Source: Ramlibacter sp. (GTDB lineage Bacteria > Pseudomonadota > Gammaproteobacteria > Burkholderiales > Burkholderiaceae_C). Taken from it: a stretch of DNA of 14,901 nucleotides. The stretch lies in assembly GCA_025351615.1 (NCBI GenBank), contig JANXVP010000551.1:1-14901 (forward strand). The letters are read 5' to 3'. Below, piece after piece: positions 9,263-14,901 of the stretch. The notes under the pieces are model-generated. The model ran no database searches, was not told the DNA's origin, and saw only the letters and a list, made by a program, of their open reading frames with translations. The first letter of the stretch is position 1; every line of letters begins with the position of its first letter. Made by a program: the position numbers and the translations under genes.

Positions 9263-10426
9263 GTGAAGGCCACGCTCATCTCGCTGCTGTTGCTCTGCGC
9301 GGCGCTGCCCGCAATGGCGCGCGAACTGCTGGTCGGCTTTCTCAGCCTGGCCGACGACCCGCGTTACGCAGCGCAGGCGATCGAAAAGGGCGACCCCGGC
9401 TCCCCGTCCGGCCGGGCGGCGGTTGCGGCAAAGCTGGGCCTCGATGACGCTGCTTTCGCGCTGCAGGCGGGCGGTTGGTCCGGTGCGCGCCTGATCGCCG
9501 TGGAAGCACCCGATGTCGCCGGCCTGCCGGCCGCACTGGAGGCGTTGGTCAAGCAGGGCGTGCGGCACATCCTGCTTGAGCTGCCGGCTGACGGCGTGGT
9601 GCGGGTGACCGCAGCCGCCCGCGGCAAGGAGCTGCTGTTGATCAACACAGCCGCGCCCGAAGATGCCCTGCGCGCCGCGCAGTGTTCGCCTTTCCTGCTG
9701 CACACCTTGCCCAGCCAGGCGATGCAGGCGGACGCGCTCGCGCAGTTGCTGGTGGCGCGCAAATGGACCAGGCCGTTGCTCCTGACCGGTCCGTCGCGCG
9801 AGGACGACCTGCTGCTCGCCGCTTTCCTGCGTAGCGCCAAACGCTTTGGCCTGAAGCCGGTCGCGCAGCGCACCTTCAAGCTGTCAGCCGATCCGCGCGA
9901 ACGCGAATCGGGCAACGTGCGCCTGCTCACGGCCAATGCCGAGTACGACGTGGTGGTGGTGTTCGATGCCGGCGGCGAATTCGCGCGCGACCTGCCGTAC
10001 CGCACCATGCTGCCGCGACCTGTCGTCGGCAGCAGTGGCCTGACGGCGCAGGCGTGGAGCCCCTGGTACGACCGCAACGGCGCGCCCCAGCTGAACCGAA
10101 GGTTTGCCAAACGCAGTGGCCGTGCGATGGGCAGCCATGACTGGTCCGCCTGGATTGGGGCGCGGGCCGTCGCCGAGGCTGCGGCTGGCGGCGCGGGCGT
10201 TGCGCAGCAGCTCAAGGCGCTCAAGCAGGGCGACGTCGCAGTGGACGGGTACAAAGGGCAGCGGCTCACCTTCCGCGCGTGGGATGGCCAGCTGCGCCAG
10301 CCTTTGCTGCTCACGCATGGCAACGGCCTGGTGGAGACGGCGCCGGTCGAAGGTTTCCTGCATCCGCGCAGCGCGCTGGACACGCTCGGCTTCGACCAGC
10401 CCGAAACCGGGTGCAAGACGCCATGA
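9263..10426 (+). CDS. ABC transporter substrate-binding protein, PQQ-dependent alcohol dehydrogenase system
   Basis: This 387-residue secreted protein has a type I periplasmic-binding fold (branched-chain amino acid receptor-like). Family-typical stretches are ANAEYDVVVVFDAGGEF, the end-region VEGFLHPRSALDTLGFDQPE, and a late Cys in ETGCK. These match the binding protein of PQQ alcohol dehydrogenase loci (PedA1-like). The start is ambiguous. GTG at 9263, two bases after the TonB stop and preceded by GGGG at 9251-9254, gives a clean signal peptide (KATLISLLLLCAALPAMA, cut before RELL). An in-frame ATG at 9245 would add six residues and overlap the receptor gene by 17 bases. The permease gene overlaps its stop (ATGA). 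The partner permease is an ABC-2 export-type protein, so whether this protein feeds import or serves another role is unclear. The ligand is unknown. Confidence 0.9.
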   Translation: MKATLISLLLLCAALPAMARELLVGFLSLADDPRYAAQAIEKGDPGSPSGRAAVAAKLGLDDAAFALQAGGWSGARLIAVEAPDVAGLPAALEALVKQGVRHILLELPADGVVRVTAAARGKELLLINTAAPEDALRAAQCSPFLLHTLPSQAMQADALAQLLVARKWTRPLLLTGPSREDDLLLAAFLRSAKRFGLKPVAQRTFKLSADPRERESGNVRLLTANAEYDVVVVFDAGGEFARDLPYRTMLPRPVVGSSGLTAQAWSPWYDRNGAPQLNRRFAKRSGRAMGSHDWSAWIGARAVAEAAAGGAGVAQQLKALKQGDVAVDGYKGQRLTFRAWDGQLRQPLLLTHGNGLVETAPVEGFLHPRSALDTLGFDQPETGCKTP

Positions 10427-11235
10427 AGCCGCGCCACGCATGGCAGGCAATGCGCGCCGTAGTCGGCCGCGAAACCCGCAATTTCGTGCGCCAGCCGGGC
10501 CGCCTGTTTTCGGCGCTGGTGCGGCCGCTGCTGTGGCTGGTGGTGTTCGCGGCCGGCTTCCAGAACGTGTTCGGCGTCGCTATCGCCCCGCCTTACGAAA
10601 CCTACATCGAATACAAGGTCTACATCGTGCCGGGCCTGCTCGGGATGATTGCGCTGTTCAACGGGATGCAGAGCTCGCTGGCGATGGTCTACGACAGGGA
10701 GATGGGTGTGATGCGCTTGCTGCTCACGGCCCCGCTGCCGCGGGCCTGGATTCTTGCCTGCAAGCTGATCGCGGGAGCACTGCTGTCGTTCCTGCAGATG
10801 CTGGCTTTCCTGGGCGCCGCCTGGGCCTTCGGAATCGAGTTCGAACCCTGGCACCTGCTGGCTGCGCTGCCGGTGATGTTGCTGGCCGCGGTGATGCTCG
10901 CAGCGCTCGGGCTGGTGCTGTCGGTCTACGTCCAGCAGCTGGAAAACTTCGCCGGCACGATGAATTTCGTCATCTTCCCGATGTTCTTCATCAGCACGGC
11001 GCTCTATCCCTTGTGGAAGCTGGAGGAGTCGGGCGCGCGCTGGGTCCACCTGCTGGCCCGGTTCAACCCGTTCACCCACGCGGTGGAGGCGATCCGCTTC
11101 GCCCTGCAAGGCCAGTGGCAGCCGCTGGGCACCGGCGTCACCGCCGCGTGCACCGTGCTTTTTTTCGGACTGGCGCTGTGGGGGTACGACCCGCAGCGGG
11201 GGATGGCGCGCCGGCCTGGCTTGGCAAAAGGCTGA
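10423..11235 (+). CDS. ABC-2-type transporter permease, PQQ-dependent alcohol dehydrogenase-associated (PedC-like)
   Basis: This is a 270-residue inner-membrane protein with six predicted helices at about 30-46, 66-90, 107-132, 145-169, 179-199 and 236-254. Typical ABC-2 signatures are MVYDREMGVMRLLLTAPLPR after helix 2 and FNPFTHAVEAIRFAL (214-228) before the last helix. The sequence style fits the permease family found with PQQ alcohol dehydrogenases (PedC) and its lut relatives, and it should pair with the ATPase encoded at 5260. The start at 10423 overlaps the binding-protein stop (ATGA); a longer open frame to 10279 lies inside that gene and is not used. The ABC-2 fold is usually an exporter, yet family loci always carry secreted binding proteins, so the direction of transport is uncertain. 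Confidence 0.92.
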   Translation: MKPRHAWQAMRAVVGRETRNFVRQPGRLFSALVRPLLWLVVFAAGFQNVFGVAIAPPYETYIEYKVYIVPGLLGMIALFNGMQSSLAMVYDREMGVMRLLLTAPLPRAWILACKLIAGALLSFLQMLAFLGAAWAFGIEFEPWHLLAALPVMLLAAVMLAALGLVLSVYVQQLENFAGTMNFVIFPMFFISTALYPLWKLEESGARWVHLLARFNPFTHAVEAIRFALQGQWQPLGTGVTAACTVLFFGLALWGYDPQRGMARRPGLAKG

Positions 11236-11247
11236 AGATTCACAATC

Positions 11248-11253
11248 GAGGAG
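11248..11253 (+). promoter_or_regulatory. Strong ribosome binding site of TonB receptor 2
   Basis: GAGGAG lies six bases before the ATG at 11260, in the 24-base gap after the permease stop. It is the best Shine-Dalgarno match in the window and suggests that this receptor is translated independently rather than by coupling. Confidence 0.7.
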
Positions 11254-11259
11254 ACAAGC

Positions 11260-13392
11260 ATGACCCAGAAGATTCCCCCAATTGTTTTCCTGCTCGGCGC
11301 CGTGGCGCCCGCCCTGGCGCAAGTCGCGCCAGAGCCGGTGGCGGGCGGCCTGAATCCCGTGACGATCACGGTCACACGCGGCGTGGAACAGCGCGCCTTC
11401 GACACTCCGGCTTCGGTCGACGTCATCGATGCCTCGACCATCCGCAACGGCGGCTTGCAGGTCAATCTTTCCGAGTCGCTGGCACGCGTGCCAGGCATCG
11501 TGGCGCTGAACCGCCAGAACTATGCGCAGGATATCCAGATTTCGTCGCGGGGCTTCGGTGCGCGCTCGACTTTCGGCGTTCGCGGCCTGCGCCTGTATGT
11601 CGACGGCATTCCGGCCAGCGGACCGGACGGGCAGGGCCAGGTGTCGCACTTCGACCTCGCGTCGGCATCCCGCATCGAGGTGCTGCGTGGTCCGTTCACC
11701 GCGCTGTACGGCAATTCATCGGGGGGCGTGATCAGCATGTTCACCGCCGATGGGGGACCGGAGACCGTGGGCGAGCTCTTCACCGCGTTCGGCAGCGACG
11801 GCGTCGAACGCAAAGGCGCGCGGGTGAGCGGCCAGCAGGGAGCCCTGCAGTACAACCTGAGCGCGTCGCGCTTCGAGACCGACGGCAGCCGCGAGCACAG
11901 CGCGGCGCAGCGCACCGGCTTCAACGGCAAGGTCAGGTACACACTGAATGAGGACACGCGCTGGACCTGGGTTCTCAACAGCGTCCGCATGCCCGACGTC
12001 CAGGATCCGCTCGGGCTGACGCGCCCGGAACTGCAGGCCAATCCGCGTCGTGCGACGCCGGTCGCTCTCACGTTCAATACCCGCAAGTCGATCGACCAGA
12101 CCCAGGGCGGCGTGGTGCTGGACCACCGCTTCGATGCAGCCAATTCGGCGCAGGTGACGGCCTACTACGGCGAACGGGGAACGCAGCAATTCCAGGCCAT
12201 TCCGGTCGCGACCCAGCAGCCTGCCACCCACCCCGGCGGCCTGATCGACCTCGCCCGCCGCTATGGTGGCTTTGATGCCCGCTGGATCCACAAGGCGCGG
12301 CTGCTGGACCAGCCGCTGACGCTCACGGCTGGACTGTCGGGCGACCAGCTCGACGAGGCGCGGCGAGGTTTCCAGAATTTCGTCGGCGGCACGCTCGGCG
12401 TGCAGGGAGCGCTGCGCCGCGACGAATCCAACATCGTCCGGAATCTGGACCAGTACCTGCAGGCCGAATGGGCGGCCACGGAACGCTTGCGGCTGTCCGC
12501 CGGACTGCGCCATTCGCGCGTGAAGTTCGATTCGCGCGACCATTACATTGTCGCGGGCAATCCCGATGACAGCGGCTCAGTCAGCTACAGCGCAACCTCG
12601 CCGGCGCTTGGCGCGGTGTTTCGGGCAACCGAGGCGGTGAACGTGTATGCGGCCGTGGGTCGCGGCTTTGAAACGCCGACGCTCAACGAGCTGGCTTACC
12701 GGCCCAGCGGCGCGACCGGCTTGAACTTCAATCTGCAAAGCGCAACCAGCAAGCAATGGGAGCTCGGCGTCAAGAGCCAGTTGAGCGAGGACTGGGCGAT
12801 CAACGCAGCGTATTTCCGCGCCCGCACCGCCGACGAGATCGCTGTCCTGGGCAACGCCGGCGGCCGCAGCACCTTCCAGAACGTCGGCAGCACCCAGCGC
12901 AATGGCGCCGAAGCGGCGCTGTCCGGCCGCTGGCAAGGCGGCTGGTCGATGTACGCTGCGGCCACTTACCTCGACGCCATCTACCGCGACGGCTTCAAGA
13001 CCTGCATCGCCGCGCCCTGCACCGCGCCCAACGTCCCCATCGCGGCGGGCAACCGCATCCCCGGCATTCCCCGCAACAGCCTGTTCGCCGAACTGGCCTG
13101 GGAACACCGGCCGTGGGGCCTCGAGACGGCGCTGGAATGGCGCCGGGTGGGCGCGCTCTACGTCGATGACCGCAACAGCGACGCGGCGCCTTCATCGAGC
13201 GTGCTGAATCTGCGGGTGTCGCTGGCACAGAAGACGGGACGCTGGTCCCTGCGCGAGTTCCTGCGCGTGGACAACCTGCGCAACCGGGACTATGTCGGGT
13301 CGGTGATCGTCAACGAAGGCAACAGCCGCTTCTTCGAACCCGCGCCCGGGCGCACCTGGCTGGCAGGTGCCAGCGCCAGCTACCAGTTCTGA
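11260..13392 (+). CDS. TonB-dependent outer-membrane receptor 2
   Basis: This 710-residue receptor has a signal peptide at 1 to about 20 (cut after ALA) and a TonB box PVTITV at about 33-38. The plug spans about 45-165 and carries classic siderophore-receptor-like motifs: ISSRGFGARSTFGVRG (94-109), RLYVDGIPASGPDGQGQ (111-127) and IEVLRGPFTALYGNSSGG (139-156). The barrel contains a tight cysteine pair C582/C587 and ends in SYQF, with the terminal Phe expected for outer-membrane assembly. Plug similarity is to FecA/IutA-like iron-complex receptors, but the ligand cannot be read from sequence. It follows the permease by 24 bases and precedes the XdhC-family gene by 10. It is distinct from receptor 1 in plug motifs and length, so this is not a recent duplication. 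Confidence 0.93.
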   Translation: MTQKIPPIVFLLGAVAPALAQVAPEPVAGGLNPVTITVTRGVEQRAFDTPASVDVIDASTIRNGGLQVNLSESLARVPGIVALNRQNYAQDIQISSRGFGARSTFGVRGLRLYVDGIPASGPDGQGQVSHFDLASASRIEVLRGPFTALYGNSSGGVISMFTADGGPETVGELFTAFGSDGVERKGARVSGQQGALQYNLSASRFETDGSREHSAAQRTGFNGKVRYTLNEDTRWTWVLNSVRMPDVQDPLGLTRPELQANPRRATPVALTFNTRKSIDQTQGGVVLDHRFDAANSAQVTAYYGERGTQQFQAIPVATQQPATHPGGLIDLARRYGGFDARWIHKARLLDQPLTLTAGLSGDQLDEARRGFQNFVGGTLGVQGALRRDESNIVRNLDQYLQAEWAATERLRLSAGLRHSRVKFDSRDHYIVAGNPDDSGSVSYSATSPALGAVFRATEAVNVYAAVGRGFETPTLNELAYRPSGATGLNFNLQSATSKQWELGVKSQLSEDWAINAAYFRARTADEIAVLGNAGGRSTFQNVGSTQRNGAEAALSGRWQGGWSMYAAATYLDAIYRDGFKTCIAAPCTAPNVPIAAGNRIPGIPRNSLFAELAWEHRPWGLETALEWRRVGALYVDDRNSDAAPSSSVLNLRVSLAQKTGRWSLREFLRVDNLRNRDYVGSVIVNEGNSRFFEPAPGRTWLAGASASYQF

Positions 13393-13394
13393 GG
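13391..13394 (+). promoter_or_regulatory. Ribosome binding site of the XdhC-family gene
   Basis: GAGG overlaps the TonB receptor 2 stop and lies eight bases before the ATG at 13403. It supports that start over the in-frame ATG at 13367, which lies within the receptor gene. Confidence 0.5.
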
Positions 13395-13402
13395 CAAAGC
13401 AA

Positions 13403-14428
13403 ATGGAAAACCTCGACGTGATGGTGCTGCGCACGCTGCGCGACTGGCGCGCAGCGGGCAAGCGCGCGTTGATGGCGACCGTGGTGCGCACCTGGGGCTC
13501 GTCGCCCCGGCCGGTCGGCTCGATCATGGCGCTGTGCGAAGACGGCTCCGTGGTGGGGTCCGTCTCCGGCGGCTGCATCGAGGACGATCTGATCTACCGG
13601 TTCACGCAGGCCTACGCGGCGAAGGAACCCGGGCACAAGATTCCTTCCGGTCCGCCGGGATTCGTGAAGTACGGCATCACAGCCGACGAGGCCCATCGCT
13701 TTGGCCTGCCCTGCGGCGGCACGCTGGAACTGCTGCTCGAATACGACCCGGACCCGGCCGGCCTGGCGCAACTGGTACAGGCGCTCGAAAGCGGGCAACT
13801 GATGCAGCGCACCGTACGCCTTGCCGATGGCGCCGCGCGCCTGGCGCCTGCTGCGACGCCGACCGGCCTCGAGGCCGGCGACCAGGAAGTTGTCAACACC
13901 TTCGGACCCGAATACCGGATGCTGCTGATCGGCGCCGGACAGTTGACCGAATACCTGGCGACCATGGCGCTGTTCAGCGGCTTCGCGGTGACGGTGTGCG
14001 ATCCGCGCGAGGAATACCGCGGCGCCTGGAACGTCGCTGGCGCCACCGTGCTGTCCGACATGCCCGACGACGTGGTTGCGGCTTTCAAACCCGACCGGCG
14101 CACTTGCGTGGTAGCCCTGACGCACGATCCCAAGCTCGACGACCTGGCTTTGCTGGAAGCGATCAAGACGGATGCGTTCTATGTCGGCGCGATCGGCAGC
14201 CGGCGTAACAACGAGGCCCGGCACCAGCGGATGATCGAGCACTTCGAGCAGACGCCGGCATCGCTGGCGCGGCTGCGCGGGCCGATCGGCATCTACATCG
14301 GCAGCAAGACGCCGCCGGAAATCGCGGTCAGCGTGATGGCCGAAATCCTGGCGGTGAAGAACAACGTCAAGCTGCCGCGTGACATGGGTGTGGGCGAGGC
14401 CAAGAACGGCCTGGCAGAACAGCCGTAG
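13403..14428 (+). CDS. XdhC/CoxI-family molybdenum cofactor maturation protein
   Basis: This 341-residue protein has both halves of the family. The N-terminal XdhC_CoxI domain holds VVRTWGSSPRPVGS (28-40), SVSGGCIEDDL with Cys58 (53-63), and LPCGG with Cys104. The C-terminal Rossmann domain starts at LLIGAGQLTEYLA (174-186) and continues to YVGAIGSRRN (260-269) and IYIGSKTPPEIAVS (297-310). XdhC proteins bind sulfurated molybdenum cofactor and deliver it to xanthine-oxidase-family enzymes in the cytoplasm. The likely client here is the molybdenum hydroxylase at the start of the window, although seven transport genes intervene. CoxF and CoxI are the homologues in carboxidotrophs, and the sequence alone does not say which this is. 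The ATG at 13403 has GAGG upstream. The next gene is convergent, so this is probably the last gene of the operon. Confidence 0.93.
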   Translation: MENLDVMVLRTLRDWRAAGKRALMATVVRTWGSSPRPVGSIMALCEDGSVVGSVSGGCIEDDLIYRFTQAYAAKEPGHKIPSGPPGFVKYGITADEAHRFGLPCGGTLELLLEYDPDPAGLAQLVQALESGQLMQRTVRLADGAARLAPAATPTGLEAGDQEVVNTFGPEYRMLLIGAGQLTEYLATMALFSGFAVTVCDPREEYRGAWNVAGATVLSDMPDDVVAAFKPDRRTCVVALTHDPKLDDLALLEAIKTDAFYVGAIGSRRNNEARHQRMIEHFEQTPASLARLRGPIGIYIGSKTPPEIAVSVMAEILAVKNNVKLPRDMGVGEAKNGLAEQP

Positions 14429-14506
14429 GCGATTCCTGATTCAGCAATCGGGTCAGTGATGCGGCTGGCCACCGACAGACTTTCTTCCGACCTCAGGCGG
14501 CCCGGT

Positions 14507-14901
14507 TCACAGGCCTAGCGACGCGGCGATGATGTTTTTCTGGATCTCCGACGTTCCGCCGCCGATGGTGGCCAGCCGGGAGTCGCGGAAGAAGCGCTGC
14601 ATCGGGTATTCCATGCAGTAGCCATAGCCGCCCAGGATCTGCAGGCACATGTCCGAGATGGTCTTGTAGGACTCGCCGACGTAATACTTGATCACGGCGG
14701 TGTCGGCGCGCTCGGCCTGGTTGTTCTCCATCAGCCAGGCGTAGCGCTGCACCATCGTCCAGGACGTGTCGAGCATCACCTTCATGTCGGCGAACTTGTG
14801 CTGCGTCACCTGGAAACTGCCGATCGGCTTGCCGAACTGGTGCCGCGTCTTGGCGTAGTCCAGCGCGAAGTCGAAGGCGCGGCGCGCGGCGCCGATGCGG
14901 G
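14507..14901 (-). CDS. Acyl-CoA dehydrogenase, C-terminal part (5' end beyond window)
   Basis: On the minus strand the frame runs from the right edge to a TGA at 14507-14509. It gives about 131 C-terminal residues of a protein that usually has about 380-400. Reading in from the edge, RIGAARRAFDFALDYAKTR and HQFGKPIGSFQVTQHKFADM are typical of the C-terminal helical domain. GGYGYCMEYPMQRFFRD and IGGGTSEIQKNIIA form the FAD/CoA-binding end. The position before GTSEIQ is Gly rather than the Glu of medium-chain enzymes, so the catalytic base should lie in an earlier helix, as in isovaleryl- or long-chain-type members. The substrate is not predictable. It is convergent with the XdhC-family gene, with a 78-base gap, and is not part of the same transcription unit. 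The apparent GTG start at 14809 is an internal Val codon. Confidence 0.93.
   Translation of the reverse strand, partial: RIGAARRAFDFALDYAKTRHQFGKPIGSFQVTQHKFADMKVMLDTSWTMVQRYAWLMENNQAERADTAVIKYYVGESYKTISDMCLQILGGYGYCMEYPMQRFFRDSRLATIGGGTSEIQKNIIAASLGL

Noticed and set aside
9364..11649. A 761-residue minus-strand open frame over the binding protein, permease and start of TonB receptor 2
   Set aside because: It is antisense to well-supported genes, shows no recognisable domain and has composition typical of a shadow frame.
14429..14506. Possible bidirectional terminator between the convergent XdhC-family and acyl-CoA dehydrogenase genes
   Set aside because: Only weak inverted repeats are seen (CTGA...TCAG, GATT...AATC), with no GC-rich stem followed by a T run. 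Termination is presumably needed here, but no factor-independent site can be supported.

Overview
This window is GC-rich, densely packed DNA. It looks like a beta-proteobacterium of the Burkholderiales: codon use is uniform and strongly GC-ending, a TctC/Bug-type periplasmic receptor is present, and the protein motifs fit that group. The taxonomic call is an inference, because no rRNA or marker gene is present. Eleven genes run on the + strand from the left edge to 14428, with spacers of at most 24 bases and several short start/stop overlaps, so they look like one long operon. A twelfth gene, an acyl-CoA dehydrogenase fragment, faces them from the right edge.

Region 1 (1-4208) is a CO-dehydrogenase-like molybdenum hydroxylase block. 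It holds the C-terminal part of the Mo-binding large subunit (CoxL-like), the FAD subunit (CoxM-like), a MoxR AAA+ ATPase (CoxD-like), a von Willebrand-A protein (CoxE-like) and a membrane-anchored SRPBCC protein (CoxG-like). The L-then-M order fits 'form II' or generic xanthine-oxidase-family operons. The true CO dehydrogenase (form I) order is M-S-L. The substrate is therefore open: CO, an aldehyde, an N-heterocycle or another compound. An XdhC-family cofactor-maturation protein that belongs functionally to this block lies about 9.2 kb further on, at 13403-14428.

Region 2 (4232-13392) sits between CoxG and XdhC and is an envelope transport cassette. Its members are a TctC/Bug solute receptor, an ABC ATPase, a secreted seven-blade YVTN beta-propeller, a TonB-dependent receptor, a secreted ABC substrate-binding-like protein, an ABC-2-type permease and a second, different TonB-dependent receptor. 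The ATPase, propeller, binding protein and permease match the protein set normally found beside PQQ-dependent alcohol dehydrogenases (Ped system of Pseudomonas). Related ABC/TonB sets occur in lanthanide-uptake (lut) loci of methylotrophs. No PQQ dehydrogenase, cytochrome c or PQQ biosynthesis gene is visible here.

The most interesting feature is this nesting. A PQQ-alcohol-dehydrogenase/lanthanide-type ABC-TonB cassette, with an orphan TctC receptor at its head, is apparently co-transcribed with a molybdenum hydroxylase and its maturation factors. A reasonable hypothesis is a combined uptake-and-oxidation locus. In it the TonB receptors and ABC proteins would handle a substrate or metal complex across the envelope, and the cytoplasmic or membrane-tethered molybdoenzyme would oxidise the substrate or its aldehyde intermediate. 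No clear promoter, factor-independent terminator, RNA gene, mobile element, CRISPR array or significant repeat was found.
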